Shown here piece after piece: positions 17,165 to 26,741 of a stretch of 61,840 nucleotides of DNA (positions within the stretch are counted from its first letter, which is position 1; every line of letters begins with the position of its first letter). Location of the stretch: assembly GCA_001898035.1 (NCBI GenBank), contig MKRX01000013.1, positions 8,638 through 70,477 of the forward strand, given 5' to 3'. Below the pieces are notes generated by a model. That model was not told where the DNA came from, searched no databases, and saw only the letters and a program-made list of their open reading frames with translations. This DNA comes from Armatimonadetes bacterium 55-13 (GTDB taxonomy: Bacteria > Armatimonadota > Fimbriimonadia > Fimbriimonadales > Fimbriimonadaceae). Both the position numbers and the translations under genes were made by a program.

Positions 17165-17310
17165 TAGCGCGCCAGCTTTCGAGGAAGTTACATCTAGATT
17201 TTCAAGACATAGTTAACATTCTCGCAATTTTCATTGCAGCGTAAGAAGGGTTCTTGGACATAGGTAACTATCCAACCTGGATATACACAAAACTCGTACT
17301 CCTAGATCTC

Positions 17311-18042
17311 TCAGCGCAACGCTTCATCGAAATTTGTGGGCAAGGCGAGACCCCATTCAGCGACCCAGGCTTCTTGTCCCAGTGGGGTGAGCTCGACTTG
17401 TCGTGGCACCGGGCCGTTGGCGATCCATTTGCGTTCGACGAAACACGCGAAGAGAGCCGCGCCAAGAGTGCCTCCGATATGGGGGACGCGCTCCGTCCAA
17501 TCCAAACACGCCCTGGCGAAGCAACGACGGGACAAAGCAGGCGCCTGCCAATTCACGCCAAGTTCTCGCAGCCTTCGCTCGCCGTCCGAACTCAGTTCAT
17601 ATCGGTCTTCGATTTGTCGCAACCAATTACGAGATTCAAGCCCTCGGCGAAGTGCGACACCGAGTTGTCCAGCCAGATGGTCGTAGCAGGTGCGACCGGG
17701 TCTGAGAAGACGGGCGCGTTTGGACATCCTCGGTTCCGGTGGCTTCCTTGATCCGAACACGGCCAAGGACTCCACGATGACGGCAACCTCAGGGCCCGCC
17801 AGACGATGGTAAGTGTGGCGACCGCTCCGCACCGACTCTACCAAGTTTGCCGAGGTCAGCACGGCCAAGTGATGGCTGGCGGTCGAGGGAGCAATATTGA
17901 CGTGGACGGACAGCGCCGTGGTCGAATACGCTCGGCCATCCATCATGACCGTTATCATCTCTGCCCGAGTCGGATCGGCGAGGGCGGCGGCGATGTGGGA
18001 GAGGTGGTGCGGCAGTATGGGTTCGGTGGCCTTGGTATTCAT
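17311..18042 (-). CDS. ArsR-family winged-helix transcriptional regulator
   Basis: 243 aa from ATG 18042; a longer reading to 18345 runs into the next gene and is rejected. The N-terminal half is an ArsR-type HTH: HHLSHIAAALADPTRAEMI, then ALSVHVNIAPSTASHHLAVL as the recognition region and LVESVRSGRHTYHRLAG as the wing. No CxC metal motif is seen, so it is probably not a classical metal sensor. The C-terminal half carries the RYELSSDGERRLRELGV and ELTPLGQEAW pattern of the ArsR subgroup that controls efflux or stress genes. Its target is not evident here. Confidence 0.8.
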   Translation of the reverse strand: MNTKATEPILPHHLSHIAAALADPTRAEMITVMMDGRAYSTTALSVHVNIAPSTASHHLAVLTSANLVESVRSGRHTYHRLAGPEVAVIVESLAVFGSRKPPEPRMSKRARLLRPGRTCYDHLAGQLGVALRRGLESRNWLRQIEDRYELSSDGERRLRELGVNWQAPALSRRCFARACLDWTERVPHIGGTLGAALFACFVERKWIANGPVPRQVELTPLGQEAWVAEWGLALPTNFDEALR

Positions 18043-18190
18043 AGCTTCAGACCTGGCGATCGACGTCTCGGACGGCGATTGAGATGCGAAGGCGGTAGGA
18101 TTCGGAGGTTTTTTTGGAATGGATCGATGACGTATAGGAAGCATCTTGCAGGGCGGATCGCTCCAGACGTTTCGATCGCGATCGAATGAG

Positions 18191-21100
18191 TTAAGGCAGG
18201 GTGAAGAAGAAAGTTGCTCCTTCGCCCTCTCTGCCTTCCGCCCAGACCTGCCCACCGTGACGTTCGATGATGCGTTGGATGGTCGCCAGTCCGACTCCGG
18301 TACCTTCAAACGAAGCATCGGAATGCAAACGGCTGAAGGGCACAAATAGATTGTGAGCGTAGTTCATGTCGAACCCGGCGCCATTGTCTTTGACGTAAAA
18401 AACCGTGCCATGGTCCGGACTTTCGACCGCGCCGAATTCGACTTTTGCGGCTGACTTCTTTCCGGTGTACTTCCAAGCGTTGCCGATGAGGTTTTCGAAG
18501 GCAATACGCAGGAGCGTGCCATCTCCTCGAGCGGTGAGATTAGGGGAAGCATGGAACTGGACTTTTCGATCTTGGTTTGTGCGGGTCAGGTCGGCGGCAA
18601 CGGCGAGAGCCAGCTTGCTTAGGTCGACCTCTTCCGTGCGCATGGAAACTCGCGTTACGCGGGAAAGTCCGAGGAGCGCATCGATCAGGATCCCCATTCG
18701 TTGGGCGGCGGCTCTGGTTCGGGAGAGATAGTCCTGCCCTTCGGCGCTCAGGCGATCACCCAATTCTTGAATCAGGAGCTGGCTGAAGCCATCGATACTT
18801 CGCAAGGGAGAGCGGAGGTCGTGGGAAACCGAATAGCAGAAGGCCTCTAGCTCTTTATTCACGCTGACCAGTTCCGCCGTTCTGTCTTGGACTCGGCGTT
18901 CTAGATCCTCGTTGAGACTCCTGATTTCGTCTTCCGTCCGTTTTCGCTCGGTAGCGTCTCGGAGAAAGACGGCGAAACTGATACGGCCTCCGTCGGTCAG
19001 CTTCGTCACGGTGGCGTCGGCCGGAAACTCGGTTCCGTCATGGCGCAGCCCTTGGACTTCGGTTTGGTTGAGGATATCGGCCTTGCTTTCGGCAAAGCGT
19101 TGGACCCAAGTTCCGTGAATGTCTCTTATGCGGTGAGGGATGAGCAAGTTCAGGAATTGACCGATCGCTTCGGCAGCGCTGTACCCAAATACCTGCTCTG
19201 CGCCGCGATTAAAGCTAACAATCCTCAGGTCTTCATCCAAGATGATGATCGCATCGGCGGAGATATCGATGATTTTGGCCAGGCGCAGTTGAGCTTCTTC
19301 GGCGCGTTTGCGTTGAATCACGAGTCCCAGTTGGGCAGCGATGGAGGTGATGAGGGAGACGATCCGGTCATCTTCCCTACGTTCTTCCCGCATGAAGAAC
19401 TCGATAATGGCAATGAGTTCTTCCTCGACCACGATGGGAACGCCGAAGGCGACTTTGAAGTCGGCCCTTTGCGAATAAGGCATTCGCGTATTGGTTGCGT
19501 CCGCCGTGACGTCTTTTACCCAGACCGGACTGAAGGTTTCCCAGACGTAACCGGGAAGCGCTTTTCCTTTTGGGTACGCCTGGGCGATGCAGTGATTACG
19601 GAACTGTTGAATCTTGGGATCTGGCACGAACCAAGCTGGACCGCAGTCGAGGATTTCTTCTTGACGGCGAGGAATCCAAGCCTGGCCGAAGACCCAACCC
19701 GTCTTTTCGCAAACTTGCCGCAGGATGACTTCCAGCGCGGATTCGAGGCTATCGCTCTCGACGATCTCCAGCGTGATGGTTTGGAGTAGTCGAATTTGCT
19801 CGGTGAGCCGCCGATCCTCAGTTACGTCGGTAGAAATACCGCACATGGCAAATGCGTTGCCAGATTCGTCAAAGAGAGGAGACTTGATGGAGATGTAGTG
19901 GTGAATCCCATCGGCCAGGGTGGCGGTTTCTTCGGCCTCGATCACTCTTTTTTCTTGAATGACCCGCTGATCGATTTCTCGATAGGCTTTGGCGTGTGTC
20001 CCCTCGAACACGTCGTAATCGGACTTCCCGATGACGGATGGCGCGCCGTCTCCAAAGAGTTTCATGAACTGATGGTTGACCAATTCATATCGGCCATTCG
20101 CATCTTTGACGTAGACGATAGCGGTGGAATTGTCGATGACGGACTGGAGGAGCTGTTGGCTGGTCCGCAGGGCTTCTAGCGCATTGCGCTCGGCGGTGAT
20201 ATCGACCATGATGCCTCGAATCTTGACGGGCTCATCGTTTTCAAGAACGACATTGACGATATCTCGCAGCCAGAGCACTCGGCCATCAGCGGCGATCATT
20301 CGATAGACGAAGTCGTGGTTCTGTTTGGCGGCGGTGGTGGCGACGCAGTAGTTAACGGTAGCTTCCCGATCCTCAGGATGGATGTGGTCCGCCCAGAATT
20401 CAGGATCTTCCAGCCAATTTTCTACGGGGTAACCAAGGAGGCGCTCGGCACGTTTGCTGACGTAATTGAATTCCCAGGTTCTGGCGTCGGCTTCCCATAC
20501 GATGCCATCGATGGAATCGACGAGAGCGAGGTAGTCCTGCTCCGTCTTTCTGAGAGCCTCTTCGCCTTTCCGGAGGCCGGTGATGTCGGTGGTGATTCCG
20601 CAGATGCCCTGGATATTTCCCTCGGCGTCCCGGAGGGGAGTTTTGATGGAGACGTAAATGTGGTTTCCGTCCGGGAGATATGCGACTTCTTCTCTCTGCT
20701 CGGTTTTGCCGGTTTCCATGACCCGTCGGTCGAAGGCGCGGTAGGCATCGGCTCGATCTTGGGTAAAGAGTTCGTGATCCGTTTTTCCGACGAAGTCTTG
20801 CGAGGGGTCTTCGAAGAGTTCGGCGAAACTGCGGTTGACGGAGAGATATCTTCCTTCGCGGTCCTTCACGTAGATAACGGCGGGCGAGTTGTCAAGGACG
20901 GATTGAAGCAGCCACTCGTTTTCCCGGAGCGCTTCCTCTACTCTCTTGCGCTCTTGATTCTCTTGGTGAAGCTCCTGGTAAAGAATGGCGTTTTCAATGG
21001 AAACGGCGGCCTGGGAAGCGACCCATTCGAGGATTGCCATGCTCTCTTCGGGGATCGATCGTTCGGATTCCAGATAGAGCACACCCGTGCAGTTGGGATG

Positions 21101-22069
21101 ACGCCGGATGGGCAGGCAGCACGAGGCGAAGGGGATTGAATGGGACTTGAAGTAAGGGTCCTCTTCACCGTCCGGTGGCAATGCGTCTTGCCAGCAAGCG
21201 GCCTCCGAAGTGCGGATCACGCGATCTATGATCGATAAGGGAGCGAGATTTCCGCTCTCTTCTTCTGACTTGAGCAGCACTACGATTTCCCCTTTCTGAC
21301 GGATGGCTTCGGCCACGAGGGAATTCTCTGTGGACACGTTTAAGATGAGAACACCTCGCGTCGATTGAGTCGTTTCCAAAACGCCTCTCAACATGCCTTC
21401 GACGAACCTTGCTGGCTCTGCCGCCGAGTCCAAAGCATACGACTCGGTCAGGAGGCTCAATACGCGGATTTGGTCGCTTCGGTCTTCCGGATTCGCCTTT
21501 GCCACCAAATCCGGGCCTTTCCAATATTGCTCAAGTAAGTCTTGCGATCTTTTTTGCAGCAGCGAGGCGATCGTCACCGATCCTTGCGCCTGTAGACAAT
21601 GCGTCACTCGTCGACAAGCAAGTAGCTCAATATCGATTCGACCCTCATCCTTTGCGCGCTGCATGGCGACGTCAAATCGGGAGATTACGTCTGGGTTGGC
21701 GGCGGTCGCGTACAGCAATTCTGCCTCAAGCAGAGCGCGGCGGGCATCCGATATCGCCAAGTTATCGGTTATATTCTTAACAAATTCGATCCAGACTGGC
21801 CGAATCTCGGGAGGGGCGTCCTTGAGAAATTTTAGCCTGGCCAGGGCGAGCCAAAAGCTTTCTTCGGGATCCCCATGGTCGTCTTGTGCTTCGGCACGAT
21901 GGAGGTCGTGGAGAGTCAGCGACAATTCGGCGAGTACCGAATCTCGGAGCGTTTGCCAACGCGGCCCCTTGTCCTGACTTGTCTTTTCAGGATCATTGGG
22001 TTGCAGTTGGGATTCAAACGGGCGCTGGTTCACAGGGGGAGAATCCTTTATATCTTGCGAAGTTGCCAA
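18191..22069 (-). CDS. large soluble sensor histidine kinase (GAF-PAS x3-GAF-PAS-HisKA-HATPase)
   Basis: 1292 aa with no TM segment. An N-terminal helical region (about 1-205) precedes GAF about 215-365, PAS about 385-500, PAS about 508-627, PAS about 640-752, GAF about 755-920 and PAS about 928-1045. A coiled coil (RSLNEDLERRVQDRTAEL) leads to HisKA with SHDLRSPLRS (H1083) and an HATPase (ENLIGNAWKY, DNGAGFDM, GTGVGL). The first and third PAS are close copies (YVKDREGRYLSVNRSF versus YVKDANGRYELVNHQF), implying internal duplication. No receiver domain, so it must signal to a regulator elsewhere. Ligands unknown. Confidence 0.9.
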   Translation of the reverse strand: MATSQDIKDSPPVNQRPFESQLQPNDPEKTSQDKGPRWQTLRDSVLAELSLTLHDLHRAEAQDDHGDPEESFWLALARLKFLKDAPPEIRPVWIEFVKNITDNLAISDARRALLEAELLYATAANPDVISRFDVAMQRAKDEGRIDIELLACRRVTHCLQAQGSVTIASLLQKRSQDLLEQYWKGPDLVAKANPEDRSDQIRVLSLLTESYALDSAAEPARFVEGMLRGVLETTQSTRGVLILNVSTENSLVAEAIRQKGEIVVLLKSEEESGNLAPLSIIDRVIRTSEAACWQDALPPDGEEDPYFKSHSIPFASCCLPIRRHPNCTGVLYLESERSIPEESMAILEWVASQAAVSIENAILYQELHQENQERKRVEEALRENEWLLQSVLDNSPAVIYVKDREGRYLSVNRSFAELFEDPSQDFVGKTDHELFTQDRADAYRAFDRRVMETGKTEQREEVAYLPDGNHIYVSIKTPLRDAEGNIQGICGITTDITGLRKGEEALRKTEQDYLALVDSIDGIVWEADARTWEFNYVSKRAERLLGYPVENWLEDPEFWADHIHPEDREATVNYCVATTAAKQNHDFVYRMIAADGRVLWLRDIVNVVLENDEPVKIRGIMVDITAERNALEALRTSQQLLQSVIDNSTAIVYVKDANGRYELVNHQFMKLFGDGAPSVIGKSDYDVFEGTHAKAYREIDQRVIQEKRVIEAEETATLADGIHHYISIKSPLFDESGNAFAMCGISTDVTEDRRLTEQIRLLQTITLEIVESDSLESALEVILRQVCEKTGWVFGQAWIPRRQEEILDCGPAWFVPDPKIQQFRNHCIAQAYPKGKALPGYVWETFSPVWVKDVTADATNTRMPYSQRADFKVAFGVPIVVEEELIAIIEFFMREERREDDRIVSLITSIAAQLGLVIQRKRAEEAQLRLAKIIDISADAIIILDEDLRIVSFNRGAEQVFGYSAAEAIGQFLNLLIPHRIRDIHGTWVQRFAESKADILNQTEVQGLRHDGTEFPADATVTKLTDGGRISFAVFLRDATERKRTEDEIRSLNEDLERRVQDRTAELVSVNKELEAFCYSVSHDLRSPLRSIDGFSQLLIQELGDRLSAEGQDYLSRTRAAAQRMGILIDALLGLSRVTRVSMRTEEVDLSKLALAVAADLTRTNQDRKVQFHASPNLTARGDGTLLRIAFENLIGNAWKYTGKKSAAKVEFGAVESPDHGTVFYVKDNGAGFDMNYAHNLFVPFSRLHSDASFEGTGVGLATIQRIIERHGGQVWAEGREGEGATFFFTLP

Positions 22070-22749
22070 CGAACGGATTTTATTGAGTCTGAGAGTTCAA
22101 TCTGGCGACACGATTTTACGCAACCCACTTGGACTCCTTCGCACCATGACCCAGCCACCACAACCCAGGGCTGGACACCAATTTAGACTAACACGTGTTT
22201 GGTTGGAAGTTAATTCTCCCTAACTCAAACTTTGAAAATGTGCGAATCAGAGCAAATTTCCAGGTCTGTCACTTCTCTTCAGACTAGGTATATAAAGTAC
22301 TCGTTAAGGCTCAATCTATCCGAACCCGAATGTTGAGATCTAATTCGTTCAAAATTCAAATGACCACCATACTTCACATAATTAGCATTTTGAGCATATA
22401 TAAATTAAACGGTTAAATTTATCATCGTTGTTCCGTTAATTCTTTTTCAAAATAGGCCACGCATTGGCATCAAAAATGCTTCTTTCACTAAATTTTAGGA
22501 TGGTTTCATTTCACGATTTGCATGAGAGTGCCGATTGTGTTAAGTTTAAATTACTTCTGCGAGGAACTTTGATTTACCGTTGTTCGTCGTAGACAACATG
22601 GCCTTGCGCATTGGATGTGAAGTTGCACTCACAAGCCAGTACGCAGAGTAGTCATTATTCTCGTAATACAAATAGATACTTTTCAGTCCTAAGGAGAATA
22701 TCTCCAAGGGATGACGTTATCTAATTAGCCGATATAATCGGAGGATAAA
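22070..22749. other. 680-bp AT-rich non-coding stretch upstream of the prepilin gene
   Basis: Clearly AT-richer than its surroundings, with runs such as tatataaattaaacggttaa, and no open frame that looks coding apart from short readings near 22100-22220. It ends with TATAAT (22733-22738) and CGGAGG (22739-22744) directly before the prepilin start. It could hold a long 5' UTR, several promoters or an sRNA; none can be assigned. Confidence 0.5.
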
Positions 22750-23595
22750 TTGAAAATCCGAAAAGCGTTTACGCTTATTGAATTACTTGTAGTCATTGCC
22801 ATTATCGCAATACTTGCCGCGATTCTATTCCCTGTCTTTGCTCAGGCTAAGGAGTCCGCTAAGAACTCGGCATTTCTCAGCAACGTCAAGCAAACCGGTC
22901 TCGGTAACTTGATGTACTGCGCTGATTACGACGACCTCTTCCCTCTTTCTTGGAATTCGGACGATCCTACCGGTCAAGGTCTTTGGACCTGGCAAGGTAC
23001 GACTCAGCCCTACGTTAAGAATTGGGGCGTGATGCTTAATCCGAAGGTTACGCCTCCGACTGGACCTAATGCCTACTGGCAGCGGCTTCAGCACTTTGGC
23101 AGCTTGCCACGTATCCAGGCAGTTAGCACGACGGCCGCTTACTTCGAGTCCAACTGGATGGGCTTGGGCAATACGAAGGCCGATGGGATTATGGGATCCA
23201 GTGGCGGCAGCTATGGATTCAAATCGGCGCCGAGCTTGAGCCAAACTTCCATCGCGGAAGTTTCCAACACGGTACTGATTTCGGAAGCGGGCAACTGGGA
23301 CTACCTGGTTGGCGTTTACGGATCGACGACACCGTTCGTGTTCTGCGGCGGCTGGGGTACTGCAGCTAGCGCTTGGCCCGCTCCTTCTTGGGCAATTGCA
23401 GGTCCGACGACGACGACTCGGCCGCTTGGTGGTCGAAAGGGCGTTGGAAACTGCGAGTATCCGAACGGTATGACGACCTATGTCGCCGCGGACGGCTCGG
23501 CAAAGGCTCAGGACTTCCGAGGAAAGGTTATGGAGAAGGTCCAACTCTCCGACGGTACTTGGGCGTTCAAGAAGTTCTGGCCGGCTGGTTCCTAA
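22750..23595 (+). CDS. prepilin-type N-terminal domain protein (DUF1559-like)
   Basis: 281 aa from TTG 22750, with CGGAGG 5 nt upstream. The N-terminus [20 protein letters not shown] is a type-IV-prepilin/pseudopilin signal (cleavage after the A of KA, Glu+5) followed by FPVFAQAK. The remainder is a globular domain of the kind abundant in Planctomycetes and Armatimonadota, ending with [14 protein letters not shown], a form of the H-x9-DG motif. Likely an exported pilus- or secretion-related subunit. The lipoprotein gene follows after 9 bp. Confidence 0.85.
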   Translation: MKIRKAFTLIELLVVIAIIAILAAILFPVFAQAKESAKNSAFLSNVKQTGLGNLMYCADYDDLFPLSWNSDDPTGQGLWTWQGTTQPYVKNWGVMLNPKVTPPTGPNAYWQRLQHFGSLPRIQAVSTTAAYFESNWMGLGNTKADGIMGSSGGSYGFKSAPSLSQTSIAEVSNTVLISEAGNWDYLVGVYGSTTPFVFCGGWGTAASAWPAPSWAIAGPTTTTRPLGGRKGVGNCEYPNGMTTYVAADGSAKAQDFRGKVMEKVQLSDGTWAFKKFWPAGS

Positions 23596-23604
23596 GGAAA
23601 ACGA

Positions 23605-23787
23605 ATGAAGAAACTTGGATTGTTGATTCTTCCTCTCGTCGTTCTTCTTGCCGCTGGCTGCAGCCAGCAGCAGGACATTGGAGATGCGGCTAAGCCACCT
23701 CCTGCCGGAGCTCAGCCTCCTGGCGCGGTGGGAGCGCAAGGCGGGGCAAGCGGTCCCGCACCTATGGGAACCGCAGAACCCAAGTAA
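23605..23787 (+). CDS. small lipoprotein
   Basis: 60 aa with a type-II signal: MKKLGLLILPLVVLLAAGC, lipobox LAAGC. The mature part is a short Pro/Gly/Ala-rich linker with no domain. RBS aagga lies 6 nt upstream. It is the second gene of the operon with the prepilin-like protein; a role as a membrane-tethered partner of the pilin-like product is possible but unproven. Confidence 0.75.
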   Translation: MKKLGLLILPLVVLLAAGCSQQQDIGDAAKPPPAGAQPPGAVGAQGGASGPAPMGTAEPK

Positions 23788-23794
23788 GTCGACG

Positions 23795-23836
23795 CGTGCG
23801 GTCCAGCTTTAAGAGTTGGGCCGCACGTTTCTTTTT
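23795..23836 (+). terminator. Rho-independent terminator of the prepilin-lipoprotein operon
   Basis: Stem CGTGCGGTCC / GGGCCGCACG (one G-T pair) with a 13-nt loop, followed by TTTCTTTTT, immediately after the lipoprotein stop. Confidence 0.85.
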
Positions 23837-23870
23837 GTCCCTGTCATTCATCCAATCGCGGACGAAGACG

Positions 23871-23876
23871 TATCAT
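23871..23876 (+). promoter_or_regulatory. -10 box TATCAT, likely leaderless start of hutG
   Basis: TATCAT stands 7 nt before ATG 23884, with no Shine-Dalgarno sequence between them. Confidence 0.45.
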
Positions 23877-23883
23877 TAGCGCC

Positions 23884-24783
23884 ATGCACGAGGATGTGAA
23901 TTGGCCGCGAGCATCTGCCTGGTTGGCAGGGCACGCTCCGGGGATGACGAAAGGGCGGCTAACGGTCTTGGGGGTTCCGCTCAATTTCTCTATCACCCCT
24001 GGGAACTGCGACCGGGCGCCGAGGGCGATTCGCGAGTCGCTTGTTCGCTTCTCCACCTACGCCTATGAAGGGGCAGACGTCCGGGAATTGATTCCGGACG
24101 ATCGAGGTGATCTGACTCTCTTTGGCGGCGCTTCCGACGCCAATGGGCAGATTGAGGAGGCGGTGGTCCAGATCAAGGATCGGGCGGTTCTGCTAGGAGG
24201 CGACAACGGGTTGACTCGGCCCGCGGTGAAAGGGCTGGCTCGATCGCTGGGGTTGGGATTGGATCGGATCGGGCTCATCACCATCGACGCGCACCACGAC
24301 CTTCGCGAATTAGATGGAGGACCGATCAATGGAAATCCGATACGCGGGTTGTTGGCGGATGGGCTTCCGGGCTCGAACGTCATCCAGATTGGCATTCAGT
24401 CGTTTGCAAATTCGCCGCAATATGCGGCGGTCGCCAAGCAAGAGGGGATCAAGGTTGTGCCGCGAGGCGAGGTTCGAGACGGGCAGTTGGCTGACGTTTT
24501 GAAGTCATTTTTGCTTCGGATGCCACGGGTAGACGTGGTGTATATCGACATCGATCTGGACGCCATGGATCGAGCGTTTGCGCCGGGCTGTCCGGGGGCG
24601 CGGCCGGGAGGGTTTACGCCGAACGATTTGCGCGAAGCGGCGTTTGAGGCGGGGCGGAATCCCAAGGTTCGCATGATTGACCTTGTCGAGCTAGACCCCA
24701 CGAAGGATATCAATGACGTAACCGCAATGGCGGGGGCGGCCTGTATGCTCAGTTTCGCGGCGGGAGTCCGGGCCTGCCTATGA
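23884..24783 (+). CDS. hutG: arginase-family hydrolase, probable formimidoylglutamase
   Basis: 299 aa of the ureohydrolase fold (binuclear Mn). Motifs: TIDAHHDL (DAHxD ligands) and YIDIDLDAMDRAFAPG (DIDxxD with APG). The first motif, usually GGDHS, reads LLGGDNGLTRP, so one His ligand is replaced by Asn. Function is assigned from the neighbour: hutI begins within its stop codon (ATGA overlap), fitting histidine degradation, where HutG hydrolyses N-formimino-L-glutamate to glutamate and formamide. hutH and hutU are not in the window. Agmatinase-like activity remains possible. Confidence 0.75.
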   Translation: MHEDVNWPRASAWLAGHAPGMTKGRLTVLGVPLNFSITPGNCDRAPRAIRESLVRFSTYAYEGADVRELIPDDRGDLTLFGGASDANGQIEEAVVQIKDRAVLLGGDNGLTRPAVKGLARSLGLGLDRIGLITIDAHHDLRELDGGPINGNPIRGLLADGLPGSNVIQIGIQSFANSPQYAAVAKQEGIKVVPRGEVRDGQLADVLKSFLLRMPRVDVVYIDIDLDAMDRAFAPGCPGARPGGFTPNDLREAAFEAGRNPKVRMIDLVELDPTKDINDVTAMAGAACMLSFAAGVRACL

Positions 24784-26039
24784 GCTCACTGGTCGTCCGC
24801 AACATTGGCCAATTACTGACTCTGAGGGGCCCGGCTCGGCCCCGGGTGGGAGGCGAGATGTCCGAGTTGGGGATTCTGACCGACGCGGCGATGTTGATCT
24901 CGGACGGGGTGATCGTTTCGGTTGGCAAGGATGGGCAGGTTGAGGCGGACGGCGCTACCGAGGTGGATGCGGAAGGCGGAGTGGTCTCGCCCGGTTTTGT
25001 GGATGCGCATACGCATCCGGTGTTCGGCGGAACTCGGGTCGACGAGTACGAGTTGCGCGCTCAGGGAGCAAGTTACGTGGAGATTTCCCAAGCTGGAGGC
25101 GGGATTATGTCGACCGTGCGGGCGACTCGCGCGGCGAGTGAGGATGAGTTGTTTAGGCAGTCCCGGAGGTATGCCGACTGGTTCTTGAAGGGCGGAACCA
25201 CTACGGTGGAGGCAAAGTCTGGCTATGGGTTGACGCTGGAGGACGAGTTGAAAATTCTGCGGGTGATTCACCGCTTGAATGCTGAGTGCCCGCTGGACTA
25301 CATCGCCACGTTTTTGGGGGCGCACAGCATTCCGACGGAATTTCGAGATGAGCCTTCTGAGTATGTCGACATGGTGATCCACCAGATGATTCCGAAGGTT
25401 TGGCCCACGGGGCTCGCGGAGTGGTGCGACGTGTTTTGTGAATCGATCGCGTTCGATCTTCGTACCACCGAACGGATCATGATGGCCGCAAAGGAAGCAG
25501 GCTTCGGGTTAAGGATGCATGTGGACCAGCTTTCAAACGAAGGCGGGGCGGCGCTGGCGGCGCGACTGGGCGCCACGACGGCGGACCACTTGGAACGGAC
25601 AGACGCGTCCGGCATCGCCGCTCTAGCAGATGCGGGAGTTCAGCCAGTGCTGTTGCCCGCCTCGGTCTATGCCTTGGGGCTGGATCACTACCCTGACGCG
25701 CGGGGGATGATCTCGGCGGGATTGGCGGTGGTGCTGGCGACCGACTTCAATCCGGGATCGAGCCCGACGACCTCGATGCCTGCCGTGCTTTCGCTGGCAT
25801 GTACTCATCTCAAGATGTCGCCTGCTGAGGCGATGACGGCCTGCACGGTAAATGCGGCTTACAGTTTGCATCGCGGGGATCAACTGGGAGCTTTGACGCC
25901 GGGCAAGCAGGCGGATTTCGTGATTTGGGGGGTGGAGGATTACCGGGAGATTCCGTATTTCTTTGGGGTGAACCACGTGCGGTCGGTTTGGAAAGAAGGG
26001 CGCTCGGTGGTGAGTGGTTCTCCGGGGTTGCGGGTTTGA
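24780..26039 (+). CDS. hutI: imidazolonepropionase
   Basis: 419 aa of the amidohydrolase superfamily. It has the metal site VDAHTHPVFGGTRVDEYELR, AGGGIMSTVRATRAAS, TVEAKSGYGL, the central FLGAHSIP, the metal His in MHVDQLSNEGG, and the late ATDFNPGSSPT with the catalytic/metal Asp. HutI opens the ring of 4-imidazolone-5-propionate to N-formimino-glutamate, the substrate of the upstream-encoded HutG. Start ATG 24780 overlaps the hutG stop by 4 bp. Its stop codon touches the first unit of the 133-bp repeat array. Confidence 0.93.
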   Translation: MSSLVVRNIGQLLTLRGPARPRVGGEMSELGILTDAAMLISDGVIVSVGKDGQVEADGATEVDAEGGVVSPGFVDAHTHPVFGGTRVDEYELRAQGASYVEISQAGGGIMSTVRATRAASEDELFRQSRRYADWFLKGGTTTVEAKSGYGLTLEDELKILRVIHRLNAECPLDYIATFLGAHSIPTEFRDEPSEYVDMVIHQMIPKVWPTGLAEWCDVFCESIAFDLRTTERIMMAAKEAGFGLRMHVDQLSNEGGAALAARLGATTADHLERTDASGIAALADAGVQPVLLPASVYALGLDHYPDARGMISAGLAVVLATDFNPGSSPTTSMPAVLSLACTHLKMSPAEAMTACTVNAAYSLHRGDQLGALTPGKQADFVIWGVEDYREIPYFFGVNHVRSVWKEGRSVVSGSPGLRV

Positions 26040-26640
26040 AAGTTGGGGCGGTCCCGTCAGAGAGATGACGGCGGCATTTCGTTCGGTGATGATTCGCGTG
26101 TTGTAAACACGGAGCGCAATGTAGCCGACGGTCCTACCGTCGTGGGCGCTCTGGTTTTGGTAGGGCGCTCTGAGGTTGGGCGCGCTCACGTCAGGGGGAC
26201 TGACGGCTACATTGCGCTCGGTGTCATTCGCGCGTTGTAAACACAGGGCGTGATATGGATGATGGGTTTGGCGTCGTGGGGGGTTGGTTTTGGTAGGGCG
26301 CTCTGAGGTTGGGCGCGCTCACGTCAGGGGGACTGACGCCTACATTGCGCTCGGTGAATATCCGCGCGTTGTAAACATAGAACGCAATGTAGCCGACGGT
26401 CCTACCGTCGTGGGTTGGTTTTGGCAGGGGCGCTCTGAGGTTGGGCGCGCTCACGTCAGGGGGACTGACGCCTACATTGCGCTCGGTGATTGGGGGCGCT
26501 CTGTTTGTATCTGAGCGTGGGGTGGGTGATGGGTTTGGCGTCGTGGGTTGGTTTTGGCAGGGGCGCTCTGAGGTTGGGCGCGCTCACGTCAGGGGGACTG
26601 ACGGCTACATTGCGCTCGGTGTTTGGGGGCGCTCTGTTGG
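26037..26640. repeat. tandem array of about five 133-bp units with internal inverted repeats
   Basis: The anchor GAGGTTGGGCGCGCTCACG recurs at 26172, 26305, 26437 and 26570 (steps of 133, 132 and 133 bp), and a diverged copy starts near 26038. Units carry the arm CGGCTACATTGCGCTC (for example 26204-26219), whose reverse complement GAGCGCAATGTAGCCG lies at 26112-26127, and a hairpin CGACGGT-CCT-ACCGTCG (26126-26142). The second part of the unit occurs in two alternating versions. No convincing gene lies inside; open frames across it simply translate the repeat. Confidence 0.9.
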
Positions 26641-26673
26641 TTCACAGGTGGATGGGCTGAGGGGCGTCTTGGG

Positions 26674-26685
26674 GGACAGATGTCC
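26674..26685. promoter_or_regulatory. inverted repeat GGACA-GA-TGTCC upstream of the HNH-ATPase operon
   Basis: A 5+5-bp inverted repeat 57 bp before the operon start, between the repeat array and a possible -10 (TATTAC, 26713-26718). An operator role is inferred from position only. Confidence 0.25.
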
Positions 26686-26741
26686 ACGGCCATTAGATAG
26701 GCCACGGTTTCATATTACTGCTGTAAGCTCTTGGTAAGAGC

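Noticed and set aside
18043..18345. N-terminal extension of the ArsR-type regulator
   Set aside because: It would overlap the large kinase gene by more than 150 bp and reads as non-coding.
26037..26640. CRISPR array
   Set aside because: Units are 133 bp with no short direct repeat/unique spacer pattern and no cas genes nearby.
26037..26640. Integron attC array
   Set aside because: No R'/R'' core sites consistent with attC and no integrase; units too similar along their full length.
26043..26737. Open frames across the 133-bp array (repeats such as GRSEVGRAHVRGTD)
   Set aside because: They translate the DNA repeat itself, have no RBS and occur on both strands; they are not genes.
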